A stretch of 64,000 bases of DNA from Agrobacterium larrymoorei (GTDB taxonomy: Bacteria > Pseudomonadota > Alphaproteobacteria > Rhizobiales > Rhizobiaceae), in assembly GCF_013322225.1 (NCBI RefSeq), contig NZ_JAAMFB010000016.1:248001-312000 (forward strand), written 5' to 3'. This document shows, piece after piece, positions 55,628 to 63,782 of this stretch. Numbering within the stretch: position 1 is the first letter of the stretch; every line of letters begins with the position of its first letter. The notes beneath the pieces were generated by a model, which saw nothing but the letters and a program-made list of their open reading frames with translations, did not search any database and was not told the origin of the DNA. Both the position numbers and the translations under genes were made by a program.

Positions 55628-56593
55628 ATGTTTAAACTTGCTCATATCTCCGATATCCACCTCGGTCCGCTACCGAAACTCACCTTTCGCGAACTGGCAT
55701 CGAAACGCATCACTGGTTTTGTGAACTGGCGTCTCAATCGCCGCAAGCATCTTTTCACCGATACGCTCGAGCGGCTGCTCGACGATCTGGAGAGTAAGGT
55801 GCCGGATCATACCGCGATCACCGGCGATCTCGTCAACCTTGCAACCGGCATCGAAATCCGCGCAGCCGCCGACTGGCTGGAAGAAGTGGGCGATCCGCTG
55901 AAGGTTTCGGTTGTGCCCGGCAACCACGATGCCTACGTGCCCGGTGCCCATGACAAGGCCATGGCCGCCTGGTACCCTTACGTGCGCGGCGATGGCGATG
56001 AAGATCATTGGGACGAAGACCGCAAAATTTTCCCCTACCTGCGCGTTCGTGGCCCGGTGGCGCTGATTGGCTGCTCGACCTCCATCGCGACCCCTCCTTT
56101 CTCCGCCACCGGCTATTTCGGCCGACGTCAGGCCCGCGCCACAGCGGATTTGTTGAAGAAAGCCGGTGAACAGGGGCTGTTTCGCGTGGTGATGATCCAC
56201 CACCCCCCTATCCGAGGCGCCGCCGCCACCCACAAACGCATGATCGGCATCCGCCGCTTCGCCGCCGCCATGGGGACAGGTGGTGCGGAACTCGTGCTGC
56301 ACGGACACACGCATCTCAACACTGTTTACTGGCTCAACACCCATCGCGGCCAGGATCATATCCCTGTCGTGGGCATTGCCTCCGCAAGTCAGGGACCGGG
56401 TGGCGAAAAGCCCCGCGCAGGTTACAACCTCTTCCACATTTCCGGCAGTCCCGGCAATTGGAATGTCACCTGCGAACGCTTCGGCCTTAACGAGAAGGCG
56501 ACGGGCATCGAACTGGAAGACGTGCGGGTGTTCTATGACAACGGTAGGCCGCTTGGGTTCGGCAATCCGGTGGAGCAGGCGCCGGAGGACTAA
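55628..56593 (+). CDS. Metallophosphoesterase (calcineurin-like)
   Basis: 321 residues from ATG 55628 (MFKLAHISDIHLG, the usual start); an ATG 12 bases earlier is possible. All five metal/phosphate motifs are present: SDIHLG, ITGDLVN, GNHD, MIHHPPI and LHGHTH. Relatives include cyclic nucleotide phosphodiesterases and UDP-diacylglucosamine hydrolases; the substrate here is unknown. It is divergent from the Nudix gene. Confidence 0.92.
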   Translation: MFKLAHISDIHLGPLPKLTFRELASKRITGFVNWRLNRRKHLFTDTLERLLDDLESKVPDHTAITGDLVNLATGIEIRAAADWLEEVGDPLKVSVVPGNHDAYVPGAHDKAMAAWYPYVRGDGDEDHWDEDRKIFPYLRVRGPVALIGCSTSIATPPFSATGYFGRRQARATADLLKKAGEQGLFRVVMIHHPPIRGAAATHKRMIGIRRFAAAMGTGGAELVLHGHTHLNTVYWLNTHRGQDHIPVVGIASASQGPGGEKPRAGYNLFHISGSPGNWNVTCERFGLNEKATGIELEDVRVFYDNGRPLGFGNPVEQAPED

Positions 56594-56605
56594 GAGCAGG
56601 CCACC

Positions 56606-56717
56606 CAGACCTCGGGTCTGACTGTGTCACTCCGTCATCCTCGGCCCTGTGCCGAGGATCTGCGCACGTTCAACAAAATTCTAGGTAGCAGATGCTCGGG
56701 ACAAGCCCGAGCATGAC
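56606..56717. repeat. Palindromic repeat pair (REP/BIME-like)
   Basis: Two 30-base palindromic units, 56634-56663 and 56688-56717, are inverted copies of one another with about five mismatches. Each folds on itself (CCTCGG with CCGAGG; GCTCGGG with CCCGAGC). A further palindrome, CAGACC with GGTCTG, lies at 56606-56620. It sits between the convergent metallophosphoesterase and leuA genes and could terminate both. Confidence 0.8.
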
Positions 56718-56734
56718 GATCGTAGGACGACTAA

Positions 56735-58444
56735 CTACTTCGCCCGCTCTTCCAACACCCGATTCGCAGCAGAGACAATTGCTTCCAGCGATGCAGCGAC
56801 AATGTTCGTGTTCACCCCTGCGCCGAACAGCTTGCCGCCGGGGTGCTCCATCTCGACATAGGCGATGGCCGAGGCGTTGGAGCCGTGTTGGAGGGAGTGC
56901 TCGGAGTAGTCGTTTACCGACAGATCGATGCCGAGATAGGTGGAGAGCGCATTGATGAAGCCGTCGATGGGGCCCGTACCCTTGCCTTCGATGCGCTTGA
57001 TCTCGCCATTGTCGGTGATTTCTGCCGCAACCACACGCACGCCCTTGAAATCACCCGCTGGATATGTGTGGTGATCCACGAATTTCAGGCGTGCGCTCGG
57101 CTGCGTCACGTAACGCTCGATGAAGCGTTCGTGGATGCGTTTGGCAGGCAGTTCTACGCCTTCCTCATCGGTGATGCGCTGGATGTCCTCGCGGAATTCC
57201 ACCTGGAGATTGCGCGGCAGGTTCAGGCCATAATCCTGCTGCAGGATATAGGCGATGCCGCCCTTGCCAGACTGCGAGTTGATGCGGATGATCGCCTCGT
57301 AGGAACGGCCGACATCCTTGGGATCGATGGGCAGATACGGCACTTCCCAGACCGGATGGTTGGCGACCTTGATGGCCTTCATGCCCTTGTTGATCGCATC
57401 CTGATGCGAGCCGGAAAAGGCAGTGTAGACCAACTCGCCGACGTAAGGGTGGCGCTCGGGGATCGTCATTTCGTTGGAATACTCATAGACGGACTTGATG
57501 CGTTCGATATCGGCGCAATCCAGTTCCGGGTCCACGCCCTGCGTGAACATGTTCAGCGCCAAGGTCACGACGTCCACATTGCCCGTGCGCTCGCCATTGC
57601 CGAACAGCGTTCCCTCCACGCGGTCCGCACCTGCCATCAAGCCCAGTTCCGTTGCGGCGATGCCGGTGCCGCGGTCGTTATGCGGGTGCAGCGAGATGAT
57701 GACGTTTTCGCGGTTGTCGATGTTGCGGCACATCCATTCGATCTGGTCGGCGTAGATATTCGGCGTCGCCATCTCCACTGTCGAAGGCAGATTCAGGATC
57801 AGCTTGTTCTCAGCCGTTGGCTTAACTTCCGCGATGACAGCGTTGCAAATTTCCAGCGCAACTTCCAGCTCGGTACCGGTAAAGCTTTCCGGAGAATATT
57901 CGAAGCGATAACCGCCACCGGCCTTCGCCGCCATGTCGGTGATCATCTTGGCCGCATCGACAGCGATCTGCTTGATGCCGTGCACGTCCTTGCCAAACAC
58001 CACCCGGCGCTGCAACTCGGAGGTGGAATTGTAGAAGTGGATGATCGGGTTTTTCGCGCCTTCCAGGGATTCGAACGTGCGGGTGATCAGTTCCGGGCGG
58101 CACTGCACCAGCACCTGCAAGGACACATCTTCCGGCACGCCGCCTTCTTCCACGCACCAGCGGGCGAAATCGAAGTCGGTCTGCGAGGCAGACGGGAAGC
58201 CGATCTCGATTTCCTTGAAACCCATATCCAGCAGCAGCTTGAACATGCGGGCCTTGCGATCATGCCCCATGGGGTTGACCAGCGATTGGTTGCCATCACG
58301 CAAATCCACCGAACACCAGATCGGTGCCTTCTCGATGGTCTTGCCCGGCCATGTGCGGTCAGGAATATTGATGGTGGGATATGGGCGATATTTTACGCCT
58401 GCTTCCGGCATGCCTTTGGAAAATTTATTGTTTTTCGCGTCCAT
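56735..58444 (-). CDS. leuA: 2-isopropylmalate synthase
   Basis: 569 residues of the long LeuA form; the first committed step of leucine synthesis from 2-ketoisovalerate and acetyl-CoA. VDLRDGNQSL binds the metal and substrate, SLHPHNDRGTG provides the His pair, and GNGERTGN follows. The C-terminal part (about 430-569) is the leucine-binding regulatory domain, ending in a Gly/Ala-rich stretch (GAGVNTNIVAASLEAIVSAA). ATG 58444 has AAGGAG at good spacing. The 255-base leader with a Leu-rich small frame upstream suggests attenuation. Monocistronic. Confidence 0.96.
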   Translation of the reverse strand: MDAKNNKFSKGMPEAGVKYRPYPTINIPDRTWPGKTIEKAPIWCSVDLRDGNQSLVNPMGHDRKARMFKLLLDMGFKEIEIGFPSASQTDFDFARWCVEEGGVPEDVSLQVLVQCRPELITRTFESLEGAKNPIIHFYNSTSELQRRVVFGKDVHGIKQIAVDAAKMITDMAAKAGGGYRFEYSPESFTGTELEVALEICNAVIAEVKPTAENKLILNLPSTVEMATPNIYADQIEWMCRNIDNRENVIISLHPHNDRGTGIAATELGLMAGADRVEGTLFGNGERTGNVDVVTLALNMFTQGVDPELDCADIERIKSVYEYSNEMTIPERHPYVGELVYTAFSGSHQDAINKGMKAIKVANHPVWEVPYLPIDPKDVGRSYEAIIRINSQSGKGGIAYILQQDYGLNLPRNLQVEFREDIQRITDEEGVELPAKRIHERFIERYVTQPSARLKFVDHHTYPAGDFKGVRVVAAEITDNGEIKRIEGKGTGPIDGFINALSTYLGIDLSVNDYSEHSLQHGSNASAIAYVEMEHPGGKLFGAGVNTNIVAASLEAIVSAANRVLEERAK

Positions 58445-58579
58445 TATCTTGCTCCTTCCACGCACCGGGGCTGAAAAGCCTTCGCAGATGCGCGCCCGAA
58501 CGGGCCTTAATCCAGTATCAATTGAGATTTCGAGTTGAGGAGCGTTCGCATCAGCGGGCTTTCGGCCGCCGGGCGCTCC
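58445..58579 (-). promoter_or_regulatory. leuA leader hairpins
   Basis: A 9-bp stem pairs TGAGGAGCG (which holds the leader-peptide stop codon) with CGCTCCTCA: bases 58574-58582 with 58536-58544. A second stem, GCCCG with CGGGC (58493-58504), lies nearer leuA. Such alternatives fit a leucine attenuator, but no clear U-run follows the second stem, so a Rho-independent step is not shown. Confidence 0.5.
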
Positions 58580-58699
58580 TCACTGGACCCGGCAACCGCG
58601 TGTAAGGTCGAGGCTAAGAAGCGAGAGTGCACCGCACGGCGAAGCGCTCGCAGAAATCTGCGCGCTCATGCCGGAAAAAGTTTCGGTGCAACTGTTCAT
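58580..58699 (-). CDS. Candidate leucine leader peptide for leuA
   Basis: 39 residues. Positions 25-32 read LSLLSLDL, five Leu in eight residues, followed by a stop codon inside a hairpin. The leader ATG lies where transcription should begin: TATACA ends 6 bases before it and TTGTCA lies 17 bases further up, so the transcript would be leaderless. This is the layout of the S. meliloti trpL leader as I recall it. Too short for ordinary gene finding; a stall on Leu codons would control leuA. Confidence 0.6.
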   Translation of the reverse strand: MNSCTETFSGMSAQISASASPCGALSLLSLDLTRGCRVQ

Positions 58700-58705
58700 G
58701 AGGTT

Positions 58706-58734
58706 TGTATAAACAGCCGTTTTTGATCTGACAA
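58706..58734 (-). promoter_or_regulatory. Sigma70-type promoter of leuA leader
   Basis: TTGTCA (58729-58734), a 17-base spacer, TATACA (58706-58711). The expected start point is 6-7 bases later, at the A of the leader ATG (58699). Confidence 0.65.
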
Positions 58735-58758
58735 GTAATCTTCGCACTCAAAAATCAT

Positions 58759-59001
58759 CTATTTCAATGGCTGGTCGCCACCAAGCTTTTCGGTGATCAA
58801 TTCAGCGAGCAAAGACTGACGCGTCGTGCCGAGACGAGAGGCCTCTGCATCAACCTTCTTCAAAAGCCACTTCGGCAGATCGACCTCGACATGTTCGGTT
58901 TCAACGCCAGGGCGAATGGCCTGAGACCAATCAACGTAGTCGCTGACGTCCTCACCGTCATCGAACCGTCGGTCGAATTCTTCAGCATTGATCGCCTTCA
59001 T
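58759..59001 (-). CDS. brnA: BrnA-family antitoxin
   Basis: 80 residues from ATG 59001. The C-terminal part (PKWLLKKVDAEASRLGTTRQ and on) is a ribbon-helix-helix DNA-binding domain, and the N-terminal half is acidic (FDDGEDVSDYVDW), as in BrnA. It overlaps the toxin gene by 20 bases. BrnA normally binds and inhibits BrnT and represses its own operon. Confidence 0.85.
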   Translation of the reverse strand: MKAINAEEFDRRFDDGEDVSDYVDWSQAIRPGVETEHVEVDLPKWLLKKVDAEASRLGTTRQSLLAELITEKLGGDQPLK

Positions 59002-59251
59002 AATGCTGCCTTTCCTTGTCTCGCGCCCGTCTGACGGAAATGATTCGGACGCGACCATCTCTATACGTAAAGATCGTGCTCCAGATTTTATCATGAAGCT
59101 TAGCGACCATAATATATCGCTCCTCGCCTTCCATTGCGAGTGGTGCGATTAACCTTCGTTCATCAAGCCATAAACGCTGGGCATCGACAAAATCAATGCC
59201 GTGCTTGTCCTTGTTACCAGCGCTTTTCGCAGGATCGAATTCGAATTCCAT
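58982..59251 (-). CDS. brnT: BrnT-family ribonuclease toxin
   Basis: 89 residues. FEFDPAKSAGNKDKHGIDF at the start and TYRDGRVRIISVRRARDKER at the end are the BrnT signature; the Arg-Arg-Ala stretch and Glu are part of the RelE-like active region. BrnT is an RNase that halts translation; it is paired with the antitoxin gene downstream on the same strand. AGGCGG precedes the ATG. It lies 12 bases after benE. Confidence 0.88.
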   Translation of the reverse strand: MEFEFDPAKSAGNKDKHGIDFVDAQRLWLDERRLIAPLAMEGEERYIMVAKLHDKIWSTIFTYRDGRVRIISVRRARDKERQHYEGDQC

Positions 59252-59263
59252 CTATGCCGCCTG

Positions 59264-60451
59264 CTATCCGTTTCGTCTGGCACTCACGAGCCGCTGCAAT
59301 CCCATCATCACCCCTCCCCCGATCAAACCCCAGAACGCGCCGGAAATTCCTGCGAATGACAGACCCGAGGCCGTAATGAGGAAGGTGATGGCGGCGGCTT
59401 CTCGCGTATCCGGCTCTTTGAAAGCAGCAACGGCAGAGCCGGAAAAGGCACCGACCAGCGCAAGTCCCGCGACGGCCTGAATGAGAATGGGCGGCGCAAG
59501 CGCGACGAAGGCGGTGACGACGCCTGCGAGCAGCCCGAGAATCACATAACCGAAACCGCTGACGAGTGACGCCCAATAGCGGCGCTTTGGGTCGGCGTGG
59601 GCATCTTCGCCTGCGCACATGGCAGCGGTAATGGCGGCAAGGTTGACGGCGTGACCGCCGAACGGGGCTGCAGCCAAGGAGAACAATCCGGTCGTTGCGA
59701 AAAGCGTGCTGGGCGGGGCGTCGTAGTTGTTCACCTTCAGCACTGCGATGCCGGGAATATTCTGGGAGGCCATAGTGACGATGAAGAGCGGCAGCGCAAT
59801 CGAGACGAAACCTTGCAGGTTGAACAGGGGAGAGACGAACTCCATGGGCGGGGCAAGCGATCGAGCAAGGCTATCGAACGCACCTGCAGGAATATCGACA
59901 CCGAAGATCATGACCAGCACGAAGGCAGCCAGTGCTGCGGGCACCGCGAACAGCCGCTTGAATGCACCGACGACGATCCAGGCGAGGATGATCGGCAGGC
60001 CGAGCGCGGGGTCGAAGCCGATGGCCTTGATCGGTGCGAAACACAGACCGACGATGACGCCAGACAGCATGGCATTGGCCAAGGGCGTTGGAATGGAGGC
60101 CACTGCCCGCCCGAGGGGCTTGAACAGACCCGCGATGATGATCAGCACGGCGCACATGATGAAAGCGCCGACCGCTGCCGCAAATCCGCCCTCGATCACA
60201 CCCGTCGTCGCAAGAAGCGCTGCACCCGGAGTAGACCATGCGGCGCTGATGGGAAGCCGTTTGGTCGCGGAGAGAACGATGGCGCAAAGCCCAAGCGCAA
60301 CCGACAGCGCCATAAGCCCCGATGCCGCCTCGAAATCCGTCGCTCCGACGCCCTTCAACCCTTGCAGTACAACTGCGAAGGAGCTGGCAAAGCCTACAAA
60401 AGCGGTAAGGCAACCCATGAAAAGGGCTTGAACGGAAAAATCTTTTAGCAT
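59264..60451 (-). CDS. benE: BenE-family benzoate/H+ symporter
   Basis: About 395 residues with 11-12 predicted helices (MLKDFSVQALFMGCLTAFVG, STPGAALLATTG). The family core has IMAMI-type loops seen here as FGGHAVNLAAITAAMCAG and a C-terminal GLIGGGVMMGLQRLV. ATG 60451 is preferred over an in-frame start 24 bases earlier because it starts with the usual short cytoplasmic tail. Benzoate uptake is known in Acinetobacter; no aromatic degradation genes lie nearby, so the substrate here is uncertain. Confidence 0.88.
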   Translation of the reverse strand: MLKDFSVQALFMGCLTAFVGFASSFAVVLQGLKGVGATDFEAASGLMALSVALGLCAIVLSATKRLPISAAWSTPGAALLATTGVIEGGFAAAVGAFIMCAVLIIIAGLFKPLGRAVASIPTPLANAMLSGVIVGLCFAPIKAIGFDPALGLPIILAWIVVGAFKRLFAVPAALAAFVLVMIFGVDIPAGAFDSLARSLAPPMEFVSPLFNLQGFVSIALPLFIVTMASQNIPGIAVLKVNNYDAPPSTLFATTGLFSLAAAPFGGHAVNLAAITAAMCAGEDAHADPKRRYWASLVSGFGYVILGLLAGVVTAFVALAPPILIQAVAGLALVGAFSGSAVAAFKEPDTREAAAITFLITASGLSFAGISGAFWGLIGGGVMMGLQRLVSARRNG

Positions 60452-60646
60452 GGCGGGACTCTGCAATATCAACATCTACCCAAGATCAAAAATCGCCCGA
60501 CATGGCAAGGCGGTTTTACACACCAAAGCGCTCGCATAGCTTGCACGGCGAAATCTACCTCACTCGACAAGCCGTTATGCACCCCGCTGTTCCAGGGGCT
60601 CGGCCCATGCTAGAGGTCCGTTTTTTAAGACGCGGAAAGATCATCG

Positions 60647-61321
60647 ATGCTTCCTTGGATAGAACTGGACCGCGCACCCATTCCGGGCGATGGCACCGAG
60701 TTGCGGCTGAAGCAACGGGGGCAGGAGTTTTCCATCATGCTCGGTTCGAACGAACTGATGAACAGCCGGTTGAGCGGTTCGGAGGAGGCGCTGGCGACGC
60801 TCTCCTGTCAGCGAATTGCGGGCCGGGCGAAGCAGAGCGTTCTGATCGGCGGGCTGGGCATGGGGTTTACACTTCGGGCAGCATTGGGTGTGTTGCCTGA
60901 CGATGCGAACGTGACCGTTGCGGAACTGGTGCCAGCGGTTGTCGAATGGGCGCGCGGGCCGATGGCGGAGCTTCACAAAGGGACGCTCGATGATGCCCGC
61001 GTCGATATTCACGTGGGCGACGTGGGTGCGCTGATCCGGTCGAAAAAGGCGGCCTACGACGCGATCTTGCTGGATGTGGACAATGGCCCGGACGGGCTTT
61101 CACGGCCATCCAATGACAGCCTGTATGACCGCAGCGGTTTGGCGACGGCACAGGTGGCCTTACGCTCCGGTGGTGTTCTGGCCGTCTGGTCTTCCGCCCC
61201 CGATGCGGCATTTACACGAAGGCTGAAACAGGCGGGTTTTGCGACGGATGAAGTGCCCGTTCGTGCCAATGGCAAGCGCGGCGGTGCGCGGCATATGCTA
61301 TGGCTCGCTACGAAGGCATAA
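60647..61321 (+). CDS. Spermidine synthase-like methyltransferase-fold protein
   Basis: 224 residues. VLIGGLGMGFTLRAALG is the nucleotide/SAM-binding loop, VAELVPAVVEWARG supplies the acidic residue that follows it, and AILLDVDNGPDG matches the polyamine synthase-like core. The catalytic tetramerisation elements of true spermidine synthase are absent and the protein is shorter (about 224 against 280), so the product may not be a polyamine. It is divergent from benE. Confidence 0.8.
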   Translation: MLPWIELDRAPIPGDGTELRLKQRGQEFSIMLGSNELMNSRLSGSEEALATLSCQRIAGRAKQSVLIGGLGMGFTLRAALGVLPDDANVTVAELVPAVVEWARGPMAELHKGTLDDARVDIHVGDVGALIRSKKAAYDAILLDVDNGPDGLSRPSNDSLYDRSGLATAQVALRSGGVLAVWSSAPDAAFTRRLKQAGFATDEVPVRANGKRGGARHMLWLATKA

Positions 61322-61338
61322 GACTGTGCGCCCCTGCC

Positions 61339-61716
61339 CTACCTCTTTGAGGATGCGCGGCTTTTAAGCGCGTCCAGTGCATCGGCATTATCCCTGCCCC
61401 ACGCATAAAGCATCTCGACCGGTTCGATGAAACGGTGGCCGAGATCCGTCAGCCGGTATTCAACGGCGGGCGGCCTTGTCGAATGTACGTGGCGCGTGAC
61501 GAGACCGGACTGCTCCATCTCCTTCAGCGTCTGGGTCAGCATTTTCTTGGAGATGCCGGGAAGGCTTCGCTCCAGCACCCCGGTTCGGGCCGCGCCATCA
61601 TGAAGCTTGTGCAGCGTATGCAGGATCATGCTCGTCCACTTGGTCGAGAAAAGTTCCAGCACCCGGCGCGGCGCGCAGTCTTCGCGCCACTCCTCTTCAT
61701 TGCTGCCCGGCTTCAT
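61339..61716 (-). CDS. HxlR-family transcriptional regulator
   Basis: 125 residues with the winged-helix fold of HxlR. The Cys near the N-terminus (EDCAPRRVLELFSTKWTSMI) is typical of redox- or aldehyde-sensing members. LPGISKKMLTQTLKEMEQSG is the recognition helix region. It is divergent from the reductase gene, with a likely operator between them (61720-61737), so it probably represses both until an inducer modifies or binds it. Confidence 0.92.
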   Translation of the reverse strand: MKPGSNEEEWREDCAPRRVLELFSTKWTSMILHTLHKLHDGAARTGVLERSLPGISKKMLTQTLKEMEQSGLVTRHVHSTRPPAVEYRLTDLGHRFIEPVEMLYAWGRDNADALDALKSRASSKR

Positions 61717-61719
61717 TGT

Positions 61720-61737
61720 GGTTACCTCTTTGTATCC
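61720..61737. promoter_or_regulatory. Candidate HxlR operator
   Basis: An inverted repeat with one mismatch: GGTTAC, 6 bases, GTATCC (perfect would be GTAACC). It lies 4 bases upstream of the regulator start codon and 78 bases from the reductase start. Confidence 0.45.
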
Positions 61738-61814
61738 ATGTCCCCAAACAGTGCCATCTACTCGTCGCCCTGTTCGGTGCCTAACTGTGGTTCGATCAAA
61801 AATGGAGTAGCATC

Positions 61815-62876
61815 ATGGTTAGAACAGCATTGGTCGTCGGCGCAAGCGGGATTGTCGGCAGCGCAACGTCAGAGCTTTTGCTGAAAGAAGGCTGGAAAGT
61901 CTATGGGCTGGCGCGGCGACCCAAGGATCATCCGCAGGTCATTCCTGTTGCCGCCGATCTGCAAAATGCGGTGGAAACCGCAAAAGCGCTGCAAGAGGTG
62001 CGCCCCGACGCCGTTTTCATCACCACATGGGCAAGGCAGGATAGCGAGGCGGAAAATATCCGCGTCAATTCTGCCATGGTGCGCAATCTGCTGGATGGTT
62101 TGAGCCTTGGCAAATCCACCCACCATGTGGCGCTGGTGACCGGCCTGAAGCATTATCTCGGCCCCTTTGAGGCCTATGGCAAAGGCACCTTGCCGCAGAC
62201 GCCGTTTCGTGAGGAACAGGATCGTCTCGATATCGAAAACTTCTATTATGCGCAGGAAGATGAAGTTTTTGCCGCTGCCGAACGCGATGGCTTCACCTGG
62301 AGCGTCCACCGCCCGCACACCGTAATCGGGCAGGCCGTTGGCAATGCCATGAACATGGGCACGACGCTCGCCGTCTATGCCACCATTTGCCGCGAGACGG
62401 GCCGCCCGTTCCGATTCCCCGGTTCATCCGCGCAATGGAATGGCCTGACCGACATGACGGATGCGAACCTTCTGGCGAAGCACCTGCTCTGGGCAACAGA
62501 AACACCGCAGGCCCACAATCAGGCCTTCAACGTGGTCAATGGCGATGTTTTCCGCTGGAATTGGATGTGGGGGCGGATAGCGAGCTGGTTCGGCGTTGAG
62601 CCCGCACCTTTCGACGGCACGATCAGCACATTGACGGAACAAATGGAGCGGGATGCGCCGATCTGGAGTGACATCGCAAAGCGTGAAAATCTGGCCGAAA
62701 GCGACCTCAACCGCCTCGCCTCGCCATGGCATACGGATGCGGATCTGGGTCGCCCCATCGAAGTCGTGACCGACATGGGCAAAAGCCGCCGTATGGGATT
62801 CAAGGAATACCAGCCGACCGACGATGCATTTTTCGAGCTGTTTGAAGGCCTGCGAAAGAGCCAGCTTATTCCGTAA
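61815..62876 (+). CDS. PRISE-type short-chain reductase (progesterone 5-beta-reductase/iridoid synthase-like)
   Basis: 353 residues. The N-terminal GASGIVGSATSELLL binds NAD(P)H. HVALVTGLKHYLGPFE and NFYYAQEDEVF carry the Lys and Tyr seen in PRISE enzymes, extended SDRs that reduce activated C=C bonds of enones. It is divergent from an HxlR regulator, as is common for enone/aldehyde reductases. Strong ribosome-binding site GGAG is upstream. A role in detoxifying reactive carbonyls is inferred. Confidence 0.88.
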   Translation: MVRTALVVGASGIVGSATSELLLKEGWKVYGLARRPKDHPQVIPVAADLQNAVETAKALQEVRPDAVFITTWARQDSEAENIRVNSAMVRNLLDGLSLGKSTHHVALVTGLKHYLGPFEAYGKGTLPQTPFREEQDRLDIENFYYAQEDEVFAAAERDGFTWSVHRPHTVIGQAVGNAMNMGTTLAVYATICRETGRPFRFPGSSAQWNGLTDMTDANLLAKHLLWATETPQAHNQAFNVVNGDVFRWNWMWGRIASWFGVEPAPFDGTISTLTEQMERDAPIWSDIAKRENLAESDLNRLASPWHTDADLGRPIEVVTDMGKSRRMGFKEYQPTDDAFFELFEGLRKSQLIP

Positions 62877-62909
62877 GGGGGTAATTGCTGCTTATAACCC
62901 CTAAGACGC

Positions 62910-62941
62910 AAAAAACCGCGCCAGTTTGCAACGGCGCGGTT
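62910..62941 (-). terminator. Rho-independent terminator of the clpP paralogue
   Basis: Read on the minus strand: AACCGCGCC pairs with GGCGCGGTT across a 10-base loop, followed by a T-run. It lies 24 bases after the stop codon. The reverse strand could also serve the reductase gene. Confidence 0.82.
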
Positions 62942-62964
62942 TCCAAACTTCCAATCCAGAAATC

Positions 62965-63549
62965 TCAGACTTCCGACTGGTTCTCTACGATCTTGCCAAC
63001 AAGACCATAGGGGACGGCTTCTTCTGCGCCGAGCCAGTAATCGCGGTCGATGTCCTTGGCGATCTTTTCTTCCGACTGACCGGTGGCCTTGGAGAAGATC
63101 TTGATCAGGCGCTTGTTCATCTTGATGATTTCGCGGGCCTGGATTTCGATGTCCGACGCCATGCCGCGTGTGCCACCGGAGGGTTGGTGAAGCAGGAAGC
63201 GGGTGTTGGGCAGGCAAAGACGACGCTCCTTCGGCACAGATACGTAGATCAGCGCGCCAGCGGACGCGACCCAGCCCGTGCCGATGATATAAACCTTCGG
63301 CTTGATGAACTTGATCATGTCGTGGATGCTATCGCCGGATTCGACATGGCCGCCGGGCGAGTTCACGTAGACACGGATATCGTCATCGCTGGCAGCAGCA
63401 AGAGCCACGAGCTGGGTGCAGACCTTCTGCGCCAGTTCCTGCGTGATACCGCCATAGATGAAGATCGAACGCGACTTGAAAAGATTCGCTTCCGTTTCCT
63501 TACCGATCGGCAGTTCCTTGCTCTTGTCGTCTTCTTCTTCGTTCATCAT
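62965..63549 (-). CDS. clpP: ClpP-family serine protease subunit, divergent paralogue
   Basis: 194 residues. The Ser nucleophile is in VASAGAL (the usual motif is AASMGA), the His in LLHQPSGG, and the Asp in [12 protein letters not shown], so the triad is complete. The N-terminus is acidic ([11 protein letters not shown]) with no propeptide-like region. The Ala in place of Met beside the nucleophile and the WVASAG context mark it as distinct from the main ClpP. Alphaproteobacteria carry several ClpP copies; which ATPase partner it uses is unknown. It could instead be named clpP2 or clpP3. Confidence 0.92.
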   Translation of the reverse strand: MMNEEEDDKSKELPIGKETEANLFKSRSIFIYGGITQELAQKVCTQLVALAAASDDDIRVYVNSPGGHVESGDSIHDMIKFIKPKVYIIGTGWVASAGALIYVSVPKERRLCLPNTRFLLHQPSGGTRGMASDIEIQAREIIKMNKRLIKIFSKATGQSEEKIAKDIDRDYWLGAEEAVPYGLVGKIVENQSEV

Positions 63550-63782
63550 GCGACGGTCTCCAACGTAATTTATTACTCATCGGACATAGTGTGATTTGTG
63601 TCGTAAAACAATGAGCGAAAAAGACAAGGCGCGGAACTGCTTAATAAACAAGGCACATGTGGCAGCACCGGCAAATGCCGCATGGACAGGTTCTTCATAA
63701 CTGCGTTATCGTCCGCGAAGCAGAGTCTGAAGGCAGCCCCAAGAGCCGCAGACCCGACGCTTGAAGAATCAAAGAGGGAACG

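Noticed and set aside
56843-58474. 543-codon open frame opposite leuA
   Set aside because: Antisense to leuA, which has all catalytic motifs. No ribosome-binding site or domain.
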